Under the pieces are notes generated by a model, which saw only the letters and a list, made by a program, of their open reading frames with translations, was not told the DNA's origin and did not search any database. Source: CAYMUR01 sp964393615 (GTDB lineage: Bacteria > Planctomycetota > Planctomycetia > Pirellulales > Pirellulaceae). Taken from it: 64,000 nt of DNA. Shown here piece by piece: positions 18,292 to 26,080 of this stretch (its first letter is position 1; each line of letters starts with the position of its first letter). Location of the stretch: NCBI GenBank assembly GCA_964393615.1, contig CAYMUR010000016.1, forward strand, positions 13,583-77,582. The letters are read 5' to 3'. The position numbers and the translations under genes were made by a program.

Positions 18292-20535
18292 CTATTTTGT
18301 TTCAGCAGTTGTCAACCATTCGACTGCGTCCACGGCAATATTTTCCGTCTGTACCGAAATGATGTTTTGTGGTTGACCAGCTGCTTGATAAGCTTGTGTC
18401 ACAAGCCCTGGTGTTTGTCCCGATTCTCCAGCGATCCAGAGTGGATCTGGCGCGTCCAACGCCAACAATGCCGGCAAATCACCATATTTAACGGAACCGG
18501 GCAGAAAGTTAATGTCGCGGTAGGATTGTAATTGCACAAATCGAAAACCACCCGTGTCGATGGCTACCTTGTCAATGGCTGATCCTGCTTGCGTTTTGGC
18601 TGCTGCTACCCAGGGTCCGGCGCCTTGAATTCCCAACAAATGAATTCGTTGGGGTTGTTCTGTTTCGTTTCGCGCAAAAGCGATGAGCGTCAGAATGTCA
18701 TGGACGCGATGTGCGAATAGCGAGGGATTATAGCAGTAGGTATAACCAGCGAATTCTCGCGGATTGTTAACGACCCGGTTGCGGTTGGCTGTTTCTCCAA
18801 CAGCCAGAAATTCCCCCTGGTATAACAGGTCCGCTGTCAGAATTGCATAACCACGTGAAAGCGCATGGTGAGCGTGGTGAACCAGTGTCTGTGGACTAGC
18901 GTAAAGGGAACCTTTGCCCGATCCGGGATAGAGGGAAATAACCGGGAGCTCCTCTTCGTGCTGGGTGACTCGTAAAATATCTGTGAATTCGAGATATTGT
19001 CCTCGATCGATTTTGTTGACCTTTGTACGTTCGATCGGTCCCACCGACGGTAGAGTTCTGCCGATGATGGTCTCGAACGCTCCACCAATTATTTCACGGA
19101 AGCGAGTCAGAGACGCGGTATCTTGTGGCGCAAACTGCGCCAACTGACGATTGGCGGTGTCCGCCAGCCATTGAGTCACTGTGCGTTCATGTTCGTCGCC
19201 TCCTGACGGCGCTGGATGTTCTTTGTTCCAGATAGTCTGTTCTTCAAGGGTCAAAGGTAAATAATCCTCTTCGACAATTGGCTCTTCCAGTTCGAGTTCA
19301 AGATGTCGGTTGAACCAGTGGTACATCAAGGCTCGTGTGACATAATTGTAGTTGTGCGGAAAATGTGTCAGTGGCCAGCAATGAACTTTTTCGGGCGTCC
19401 CCAGCAGCTTGTAAAGAGTTTGTAACTCTGGATAGCCTTTGGTCATCATTTCCTTGGTCCAGTCATCCGCTGCTGTCATGGCGACTGGTTTTGGAGCGAA
19501 GAGAGCAGTCAACTCGACGTTACCCGTTCCGACTCGCAATAAACTGCAGTTTTCACAAGTACATCCCCCTTGCATGGCTGTAGAGACCATGCCTTGAGGG
19601 AATGAAACGCTAGGCCGTGGGTCGATGGCGCACAGTAATAAAGTCTGGGTGCCTCCGCCACTACCACCGGTAACGCCAACGCGTTGGGGATCTACGTCGG
19701 GCAAGCTGCAAAGAAAATCGAGGGCCCGTAGAGAATTCCATGTTTGTAATCCCAGCACGGATTGCAATCGCAATTCCGCTTGCGTGCTGAAAAATCCCCA
19801 ACTTTTTTGATCATCAAATGCGGGGCGCTGCTTGGCGAACTTGTGCACTAACTTTCCGCTCAGTTGCTGGCTGTCAGCATAACCAAGCATATCGTAAATA
19901 AAAGTCACACACCCCATGCGGGCGAGTTGAACACAGCGGGATATTTTTGGAAAACGACCTGCCTGCTCAAACCGTTCGGCACCACGTACGATATGCTCAC
20001 GGATCTTTTGGGGTCCATGATCTTGTAACCGACCTCCATGCCCATGGGGACAGAGGACGGCTGGTCGACGTTTGTTCTTATCGAGAGGGCGGAACAACAG
20101 GCCAACTACGAAGTGTTGAGGAATGCTTTCGAAGTAAACCTTTTCCACGGTGAAACCGTCACGTTTGGTAAGACCATGCATGACTGGATTTAATGGTGTC
20201 TTGTCAGGCATTGGCCAGAGTCCGGTGGCAACTAGCACCTGGCGTCGCAGTTGTTGGGAGCGATCTTTCCAGGATTCTTGGGTCGCGGGGACGACAAATG
20301 GAAAATAACCATTAAGATCTTTCAGCTTGTGCAAACGATGGTCTTGGGGCTGTTTCCCAACGGGTAATACGCGTGGACCAGCAGCGGAACTGTGGCTGCA
20401 GGTCCACCCGACGAGTAAAAGAACCATGCATAGAAGGAAAGCTGTAGCATCCAGCCTTGCATACAAAGGATACACCGAGCCTCCTCTATCGGCGACAATA
20501 AGCTTATTGTCCGGTACGGCAATTCGTGTTTTCAT
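18292..20535 (-). CDS. Secreted tandem alpha/beta-hydrolase (acetylxylan-esterase-like)
   Basis: About 747 residues from ATG 20535, which has GGAG about 11 nt upstream; the frame extends back to 20628. A membrane helix or signal anchor (AFLLCMVLLLVGW) lies near residues 33-45. The first half is an alpha/beta-hydrolase of the acetylxylan-esterase kind: CPHGHGG oxyanion region, then nucleophile elbow GVTGGSGGGTQ near residue 287, and HFPHNYN as a plausible His. The second half repeats the fold (SLYPGSGKGSL, LLGIQGAGPW near residue 638) but its elbow reads GxQxA, so the serine is missing and this half is probably not catalytic. Likely role: de-esterification of polysaccharides outside the cytoplasm; substrate inferred only from family. 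It converges with the methyltransferase gene. Confidence 0.82.
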   Translation of the reverse strand: MKTRIAVPDNKLIVADRGGSVYPLYARLDATAFLLCMVLLLVGWTCSHSSAAGPRVLPVGKQPQDHRLHKLKDLNGYFPFVVPATQESWKDRSQQLRRQVLVATGLWPMPDKTPLNPVMHGLTKRDGFTVEKVYFESIPQHFVVGLLFRPLDKNKRRPAVLCPHGHGGRLQDHGPQKIREHIVRGAERFEQAGRFPKISRCVQLARMGCVTFIYDMLGYADSQQLSGKLVHKFAKQRPAFDDQKSWGFFSTQAELRLQSVLGLQTWNSLRALDFLCSLPDVDPQRVGVTGGSGGGTQTLLLCAIDPRPSVSFPQGMVSTAMQGGCTCENCSLLRVGTGNVELTALFAPKPVAMTAADDWTKEMMTKGYPELQTLYKLLGTPEKVHCWPLTHFPHNYNYVTRALMYHWFNRHLELELEEPIVEEDYLPLTLEEQTIWNKEHPAPSGGDEHERTVTQWLADTANRQLAQFAPQDTASLTRFREIIGGAFETIIGRTLPSVGPIERTKVNKIDRGQYLEFTDILRVTQHEEELPVISLYPGSGKGSLYASPQTLVHHAHHALSRGYAILTADLLYQGEFLAVGETANRNRVVNNPREFAGYTYCYNPSLFAHRVHDILTLIAFARNETEQPQRIHLLGIQGAGPWVAAAKTQAGSAIDKVAIDTGGFRFVQLQSYRDINFLPGSVKYGDLPALLALDAPDPLWIAGESGQTPGLVTQAYQAAGQPQNIISVQTENIAVDAVEWLTTAETK

Positions 20536-20809
20536 AGCTAGGGTTTCTCCGTGTTCAGTGGGTGGATTCATTGAATACGAATCCAACACACGTCCCGACC
20601 CAATGGGTTTCGCGCGACTGGCAGGCACTCTGAGGTTTCTACGGATGATCTGTGATCAGCGATTTGGTGCGAACCAGGCTTCATTATGGGCACAATTATG
20701 ATTATGGGTAGAAGAAGTATGTGGATCAACACATGCTAATCTACTGTTGCAGAATATCGGGCAGACGACAAAAATACCCAAGGGCCATGAAATCCCCAGG
20801 ATTTGACTG

Positions 20810-20815
20810 TATAAT
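20810..20815 (+). promoter_or_regulatory. Candidate -10 element of the aco operon
   Basis: A perfect TATAAT 43 nt upstream of the acoA start at 20858. No good -35 hexamer lies at 16-18 nt, so this might be an activator-dependent promoter, which fits the regulation of aco genes in other bacteria. By-eye match only. Confidence 0.4.
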
Positions 20816-20857
20816 GAATCGCCTTGTCGATATTACAACATGCTGGAGAACACATCC

Positions 20858-21832
20858 ATGGAACTAAGCACCGACGAATTGCTTGAAGCTTATCGTATGA
20901 TGCGGACCATCCGCGAATTCGAGGAAAGGGTCCATGTCGAGTTTTCACAAGGTGAGATTCCTGGTTTTGTCCATTTGTACATCGGTGAAGAGGCATCTGC
21001 CACCGGCATTTGTATGCATTTAAAATCGGAAGATTATATCGCTTCGACACACCGTGGACACGGTCATTGCATTGCCAAAGGGGTCGATGTCTATGGAATG
21101 ATGGCAGAATTGTTTGGTCGCCGAACAGGACTGTGTGCGGGAAAAGGTGGCTCGATGCATGTCGCTGACTTGGACCTGGGAATGCTGGGTGCCAACGGAA
21201 TTGTTGGTGGTGGGCCACCGTTGATTTGTGGCACTGCCTTGACTGCTAAGCGTCGTAATCAGGGGAACGTGGCGGTCGCCTTTGTCGGCGACGGAGGTTC
21301 CAACCAGGGAACCACTTTGGAAAGTCTGAACTTGGCCAAAGTCTGGAACCTGCCCGCGGTCTTTGTTGTCGAAGACAATGGCTATGCCGAGGCGACTTCT
21401 TCGTCCTGGTCAATTGGCGCTGAGAGCAATGCTGTCCGTGCCCGTGGTTTTGGCCTGCCAGCCGTGGAAGTGGATGGCCATGATTTTTTCGCAGTTTACG
21501 AAGCTGCAGCAGAGGCCATCGAACGCGCACGAAACGGCGGCGGTCCCTCATTGTTAGATTGTCATTTGCGCCGCTACATGGGCCATTTTGAAGGGGATGC
21601 GCAAACTTACCGAGGTGCTAACGAAGTGAAAGATCTGCGAGAAAACCATGATTGTCTCCAGGGATTCACAGAACGGGTTACCCAGTCGGGTATGCTGGAA
21701 CTTTCCCAGTTAGAAGCCATCGATCACCAAGTCAACGAGTTGATTGAGGATGCGGTACAACAAGCGAAAGCAGCTCCTGAACCAGACGCCAGCGAATTGT
21801 TAACCGATGTATATGTTTCCTATAGTTCGTGA
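20858..21832 (+). CDS. acoA: Acetoin/pyruvate dehydrogenase E1 component, alpha subunit
   Basis: A 324-residue thiamine-diphosphate-dependent E1-alpha. The ThDP/Mg motif is GDGGSNQGTTLESLNLAKVW with the following VVEDN, and the N-terminal ELLEAYRMMRTIREFEERV is the family start. With AcoB it forms an alpha2-beta2 E1 that decarboxylates a 2-oxo acid or cleaves acetoin and passes the acyl group to a lipoyl carrier. ATG 20858 has GGAG at 11 nt. Next to acoB and to a lipoyl-alpha/beta-hydrolase E2 of the AcoC kind, which favours acetoin dehydrogenase over pyruvate dehydrogenase. The 207-bp gap to acoB is longer than usual for such an operon. Confidence 0.88.
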   Translation: MELSTDELLEAYRMMRTIREFEERVHVEFSQGEIPGFVHLYIGEEASATGICMHLKSEDYIASTHRGHGHCIAKGVDVYGMMAELFGRRTGLCAGKGGSMHVADLDLGMLGANGIVGGGPPLICGTALTAKRRNQGNVAVAFVGDGGSNQGTTLESLNLAKVWNLPAVFVVEDNGYAEATSSSWSIGAESNAVRARGFGLPAVEVDGHDFFAVYEAAAEAIERARNGGGPSLLDCHLRRYMGHFEGDAQTYRGANEVKDLRENHDCLQGFTERVTQSGMLELSQLEAIDHQVNELIEDAVQQAKAAPEPDASELLTDVYVSYSS

Positions 21833-22039
21833 TACTGTCCCTAATGGGTAGGAGTTGGACCGAGAAGGGTGGGGAAAACTTCGATGCTAAAACGATCTGT
21901 TGGGTATCAAAATTTTTGGACAAAGCGACGTAGCTTGATTAGAAATCAAATGGTGGCCGGTACCAATCGAGGATTGGCAACGGTCTCGTCAACGCATTTT
22001 ATTTGAATCATTTCTTGTTTGTTTCATAAGGAGTATCCC

Positions 22040-23077
22040 ATGTCCCGTGAGATAACGTTTCGTCAGGCGATCAATGAGGCGCTTGATTTGGAAATGGCTC
22101 GTGATCCCAATGTTATTCTGATTGGTGAAGACATTGCTGGTGGCCAAGGGGCCGACGGTGCAATGGATGCTTGGGGCGGTGTAAGGGGTGTGACGAAGGG
22201 CTTGTATGGCAAGTACGGTGATCGGGTGATCGATACGCCAATCAGTGAATCAGCTTTTGTAGGCGCCGCAATTGGGGCTGCGACTGCCGGAGACCGTCCT
22301 GTTGTGGAGCTGATGTTTAACGACTTCCTGGGTGTCTGTTTTGATCAGATCTATAATCAGGCAGCCAAATTTCGTTATATGTTTGGTGGCAAAGCTCAAA
22401 CGCCGTTGGTGATTCGTACCATTATTGGTTCAGGGATGCGTGCCGCCGCCCAGCATTCCCAGTCCCTATATTCAATTTTTACACATATTCCTGGTCTAAA
22501 ATGTGTTGTCCCTTCGACTCCATACGATGCCAAAGGTTTGTTGATCGAATCCATTCGGGACAACGATCCGGTTATATTTTGCGAGCACAAAGGGCTTTAT
22601 GACATGCAGGGTGATGTTCCCGAAGACTCGTATAGTATACCACTGGGAGAAGCCGAAGTTGTGCGAGATGGGGAAGACGCAACGATTGTGACTCTCGCTG
22701 AAATGGTTCATGTGGCGAACCAAGCCAGTGATCAGTTGGCAAAGGAAGGAGTCGAATGTGAAGTCATCGATCTCCGTACCACTTCACCACTTGATGAAGA
22801 GACTGTTCTGGAAAGTGTCGAGTCAACTGGTCGCTTGGTGGTTATTGACGAAGCAAACCCTCGTTGTAGTATGGCGACTGATATTTCGGCAATGGTTGCC
22901 CAGAAAGGTTTCACATCGTTACGAGCACCTATCCAAATGGTCACGGCCCCCCATACACCTGTTCCCTTTAGTGGCGTGTTAGAGGACCTTTACAAACCAA
23001 ACGTAGATCGTGTTGCCACGGCGGTCAGACAAGTCATGGAGTATCAGTTATGGCAGGCACCTGCATCGAAGGGGTAA
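22040..23077 (+). CDS. acoB: Acetoin/pyruvate dehydrogenase E1 component, beta subunit
   Basis: A 345-residue E1-beta subunit. It begins MSREITFRQAINEALDLEM with GEDIAGGQGADGA, IDTPISESAFVGAAIGAA, ELMFNDFLGVCFDQIYNQAAK and the C-terminal transketolase domain (VVIDEANPRCSMATDISA). The start ATG 22040 follows AAGGAG at a good distance. It supplies the second half of the ThDP site and binds the E2 lipoyl carrier. Its 3' end overlaps the start of acoC by 28 bp in another frame, implying translational coupling. Confidence 0.9.
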   Translation: MSREITFRQAINEALDLEMARDPNVILIGEDIAGGQGADGAMDAWGGVRGVTKGLYGKYGDRVIDTPISESAFVGAAIGAATAGDRPVVELMFNDFLGVCFDQIYNQAAKFRYMFGGKAQTPLVIRTIIGSGMRAAAQHSQSLYSIFTHIPGLKCVVPSTPYDAKGLLIESIRDNDPVIFCEHKGLYDMQGDVPEDSYSIPLGEAEVVRDGEDATIVTLAEMVHVANQASDQLAKEGVECEVIDLRTTSPLDEETVLESVESTGRLVVIDEANPRCSMATDISAMVAQKGFTSLRAPIQMVTAPHTPVPFSGVLEDLYKPNVDRVATAVRQVMEYQLWQAPASKG

Positions 23078-24162
23078 GGATGCCCAAGTGGGGCATGTCG
23101 ATGACCCATGGAAAGGTGGTCCAATGGCTTGTTTCCGAAGGGGAACTGGTATCGTCAGAAACTGACGTGGTAGAGATTGAGACAGAAAAGATTACCGGTG
23201 CGGTAGCCGCGCCTGCAGCGGGTGTTTTACGTCGCCACGTTGCACCTCCAGGTGATGAGATACCTGTAGGGGGCTTGCTGGCTGTTATTGCTGATGCGGA
23301 AACTTCGGACGAAGCTATTGATGTTTTTGCGGAGCAGGCAGCGGATCAAGGGCCTGAGGAACAAGGTGAGTCGCAAACTGCCGCTCCTGAAACGATTGAA
23401 TTAGGTGGTCGTAGTATCCGTTATTTAAAGCGAGGTGAAGGTTTACCCGCCGTGGTGCTAATCCATGGATTTGGTGGAAACCTGAACAACTGGTTGTTCA
23501 ATCATGAACTGTTGGCCACTGGTAGAACAGTTTACGCACTGGATTTACCCGGGCATGGTCAGTCGTCCAAGGATGTGAGTGACGGCTCGCTGGCAATGTT
23601 GGTTCAATGTGTGCTTGACTGGCTCGACGCTGTCGGGCTTACGGAGGTGCATCTGGTAGGACATTCGCTGGGCGGTGCCATTGCGGTTGACACCGCGTAT
23701 CGTGCTGCGGATCGTGTGAAATCGTGTACGTTACTTGCCAGCGCTGGGTTGGGAGTGGAAATCGATAATGAATTTATCGAAACGCTCGTTCAGGCCAGTC
23801 GTCGTAAGCAGTTAAAACCTCAGTTGGAAAAACTGTTTAACGATCCCGAACAAGTTACACGCCAACTGGTTGAAGAACTTCTTAAATTCAAACGCATGGA
23901 TGGTGTTCAAAGCGCACTACATGCGATTGCCGAACAGTTTGTCGTGGATGGCCGTCAAGTGATCAATATACGGGACCAGCTACAGCAGCTCGCCATGCCG
24001 ACGCTCGTATTGTGGGGACAGGAAGACCAAATTATTCCCGCTACACACGCTCAAAGTTTGCCTGACTCAGTGACCGTCAAGGTATTACCAGGATGCGGGC
24101 ACATGGTGCATATGGAAGCATTCAGTGACGTGAATCGGGCGATGGAACAACTCTGGAAGTGA
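23050..24162 (+). CDS. acoC: Lipoyl-domain / alpha-beta-hydrolase fusion (acetoin dehydrogenase E2)
   Basis: A 370-residue protein of the short AcoC type. Residues 1-80 are a lipoyl domain (RMPKWGMSMTHGKVVQWL; lipoylated Lys in VEIETEKITG). An acidic linker (EEQGESQTAAPE) leads to an alpha/beta-hydrolase with GHSLGG nucleophile elbow, DQIIP acid and GHMVHME histidine. There is no classical 2-oxo-acid-dehydrogenase acyltransferase domain. In characterised aco systems this protein takes the acetyl group formed by E1. ATG 23050 has GGAG at 8 nt inside acoB and overlaps its end; ATG 23080 is the alternative. An E3 lipoamide dehydrogenase is not encoded nearby. The last ~150 bp are duplicated, with decay, at 38391-38552. 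Confidence 0.88.
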   Translation: MAGTCIEGVRMPKWGMSMTHGKVVQWLVSEGELVSSETDVVEIETEKITGAVAAPAAGVLRRHVAPPGDEIPVGGLLAVIADAETSDEAIDVFAEQAADQGPEEQGESQTAAPETIELGGRSIRYLKRGEGLPAVVLIHGFGGNLNNWLFNHELLATGRTVYALDLPGHGQSSKDVSDGSLAMLVQCVLDWLDAVGLTEVHLVGHSLGGAIAVDTAYRAADRVKSCTLLASAGLGVEIDNEFIETLVQASRRKQLKPQLEKLFNDPEQVTRQLVEELLKFKRMDGVQSALHAIAEQFVVDGRQVINIRDQLQQLAMPTLVLWGQEDQIIPATHAQSLPDSVTVKVLPGCGHMVHMEAFSDVNRAMEQLWK

Positions 24163-24230
24163 ATAGCTGTTCCTGAGCCGATGGGGTAAACCGCAGCAAC
24201 TTCTCAAAGTCGTCTTGAAGTGTGCTAGTG
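24001..24230. repeat. Left copy of ~225-bp direct repeat (acoC end + TPR-gene end)
   Basis: Aligns with 38391-38620 at an offset of 14,390 bp. Over 24011-24170 I count 148 identical bases of 160 by hand; weaker but clear similarity continues to about 24225, including 21 of 25 bases at GCAGCAACTTCTCAAAGTCG. The first part is the functional acoC 3' end; the last part is, on the minus strand, a remnant of the 3' end of the gene at 38560-41208. Confidence 0.88.
24163..24230 (-). pseudogene. Remnant of the 3' end of the 38560-41208 TPR gene
   Basis: Read on the minus strand, this segment encodes TLQDDFEKLLRFTPSAQ, matching the last residues TTRQDDFKKLLQLASRSD of the TPR protein. No open frame continues upstream on this strand (a stop follows within a few codons), so only the end of the gene is present here. 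Confidence 0.65.
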
Positions 24231-24235
24231 GAAAG

Positions 24236-24259
24236 TTTGACCGTTTGACCGTTTGACCG
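24236..24259. repeat. Three tandem copies of TTTGACCG
   Basis: An 8-bp unit repeated three times, followed by the near-copy TTGGCCG, right where the similarity between the two long repeats ends. It may mark the breakpoint of the rearrangement. Confidence 0.9.
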
Positions 24260-24412
24260 TTGGCCGTGATTTTGGGGTCACTATCGGACGGTTTGGTTAT
24301 GACGCCATCTTGAACTTGATGCCGAACCGGCTTTCGAGACAGATTGTCACTTTTCACTTTCGTACGACTCTCGTTTTACCCGCGCGATGTTTAATACCGA
24401 GGAACAGGCGGA

Positions 24413-26032
24413 TCAGTCTCTGAAAAGCACAGTAAGATGTGCATTGTCGATTTTGACCGTTCCTTCGACGTGCGCCACACTTGCCGTCACCAGATTCTTT
24501 GGAACTTGAAAAAACGTCAAGGCTGGCACATATTCAAGCCAGACGTCTTGTGGCTGATCGCTCAAAGCGGGTGTACTAGTCACCAGTTTTAGCTGCTGGC
24601 CGTTGAGTTTCACCTGCAGACCGTGTTGGGCCGTCAAATGAGTCAGATGCAACCGCAGCGTCACGGACGTTTTCTTGTCGGCTGGTGGAGCGGACATCAC
24701 TTCCTCACCGACAGAGAAATAGAGCGTGCCGCTTTTGGTGTCTGTGAGGTTGAGAGGTAGATGCTGGGGACAGGTATACGTCTTGTCGAGATCTTTGAGC
24801 ACGTGTGGATCACCCAGTTCCCGCCACAATTGATGTGTTGGATCGAAACGATTAAATGTTGTTAGGCCATCGGCGCCCTCGGCGAATCGAAACACGGCTT
24901 CACCGCGACACATTAGCCATGTGAGCTGATACGCGTGGTGGTACTTAAGACATGGATAGGATGGCGCACCATAACGGTGGGCCAGTTCATTGAATTCCCT
25001 TAAGGAGCCTTGCAGTCCAACGAGGTGAATCGGCATCACAATATCGATCAGGTCTTCTTTCAGCCAGGTCTCAAAGTCCATGCCAGATGCCAGGGAGCGT
25101 TGAGGAGACATGATGCCACGAGCGGAAATCAGGATAGGTCTTCCTCGCCGAAGGCCTTCCTCTTCAGTCATTCTGCGAATCTTACGAGTCATCTCGTTGA
25201 GCTGCTGGACTTGTTCTGGTCCGACCGGTGAAGGAAAGAGGGTGCAAAAGCGAAAGTAGTCCAAATCGATTCCGTCAATGTCGTAGTGGTGGCAGATTTC
25301 GCGCAACGCGTTGATTGTCAGATCACGGATCACCGGCAGCCCAAAATTCAACGCTGTTTCGCCTTGCTTTCCCTGCCGCATCAACCTCAAAGTCTCTTCG
25401 GGAGTTTGATTTCCTTCGGCGTTGGCGTGTCCAATGGTGTACTCGGGATGGCGAACCTTGATCGTAGAAAGAAATTCAGGAATATACCAATCGTGATTGT
25501 CGTTCATTCGATTGGAATAGAATATTTCCAGACCGTGCTTTCGAGCGGAATCGATCATCACCTCTAGATTGTCCATCCCATAGTTGGCCATCAGCGCTTT
25601 GTAGTTTTTGACGGCAGTTTTTCGTCTTTCGGGCTTCCTGTCAGGAAACTCATAGATGGTCTTGAAATTGCTTTCCTGGTACATGAGTCGCAAACCAAAC
25701 ACGGACGAATAAAAGATGGAATCGACTTGGGATTCGAGCAGGGCCGTTGTCCGCAACTTCAGCAGCCCCGCGGGAGTCGCAGTCATGGCTGCGGTCTCGT
25801 CCGTTCGATGGTTCTTCGGACCACCATGTCCTTCGAAATCATCCCCGTCGTTGTTGAAGATGAGCCTCCGCTTTCGCTGAGCCATCTTTTTGCGTTCTTT
25901 GCGTAATTCGGAGAGCGTGTACGTACCTTTGGTTTCATCTGCTTGTCCGAATGGGGTTAGCAACGCCACCACAAATAGCAGAATACAGGCTGTCATCCAC
26001 GAATTCGTACGAAAAGGATTCTGTTTTATCAT
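24413..26032 (-). CDS. GHL10-type glycosyl-hydrolase-like secreted protein, copy 2
   Basis: A 539-residue protein with a signal peptide (MTACILLFVVALLTPFGQA) followed by RKRRLIFNNDGDD, a segment shared with its neighbour. The body looks like a TIM-barrel of the family-10-like (GHL10/DUF187-type) group: YDIDGIDLDYFRF with acidic residues on a barrel strand, ILISARG and DIVMPIHLVGLQG. The C-terminal ~120 residues are a beta-sandwich-like domain with VTLRLHLTHLTAQHGLQVKLNG. Closely related along its length to the adjacent 585-aa protein, so the pair arose by tandem duplication. It ends the operon that starts with the DUF1559 gene, 48 bp after its paralogue. Substrate unknown; polysaccharide is a family-based guess. 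Confidence 0.8.
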   Translation of the reverse strand: MIKQNPFRTNSWMTACILLFVVALLTPFGQADETKGTYTLSELRKERKKMAQRKRRLIFNNDGDDFEGHGGPKNHRTDETAAMTATPAGLLKLRTTALLESQVDSIFYSSVFGLRLMYQESNFKTIYEFPDRKPERRKTAVKNYKALMANYGMDNLEVMIDSARKHGLEIFYSNRMNDNHDWYIPEFLSTIKVRHPEYTIGHANAEGNQTPEETLRLMRQGKQGETALNFGLPVIRDLTINALREICHHYDIDGIDLDYFRFCTLFPSPVGPEQVQQLNEMTRKIRRMTEEEGLRRGRPILISARGIMSPQRSLASGMDFETWLKEDLIDIVMPIHLVGLQGSLREFNELAHRYGAPSYPCLKYHHAYQLTWLMCRGEAVFRFAEGADGLTTFNRFDPTHQLWRELGDPHVLKDLDKTYTCPQHLPLNLTDTKSGTLYFSVGEEVMSAPPADKKTSVTLRLHLTHLTAQHGLQVKLNGQQLKLVTSTPALSDQPQDVWLEYVPALTFFQVPKNLVTASVAHVEGTVKIDNAHLTVLFRD

Positions 26033-26080
26033 GCGGCCCTTTTTTGCAGTGGTTCTTGGACCATCTGGGGTTGGTTTGTG

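Noticed and set aside
24085..24357. Minus-strand ORF sharing PIHVTECF-like residues with an ORF at 38475-38780
   Set aside because: Both are antisense shadows of the duplicated acoC end. The shared residues come from the DNA repeat, not from a protein family.
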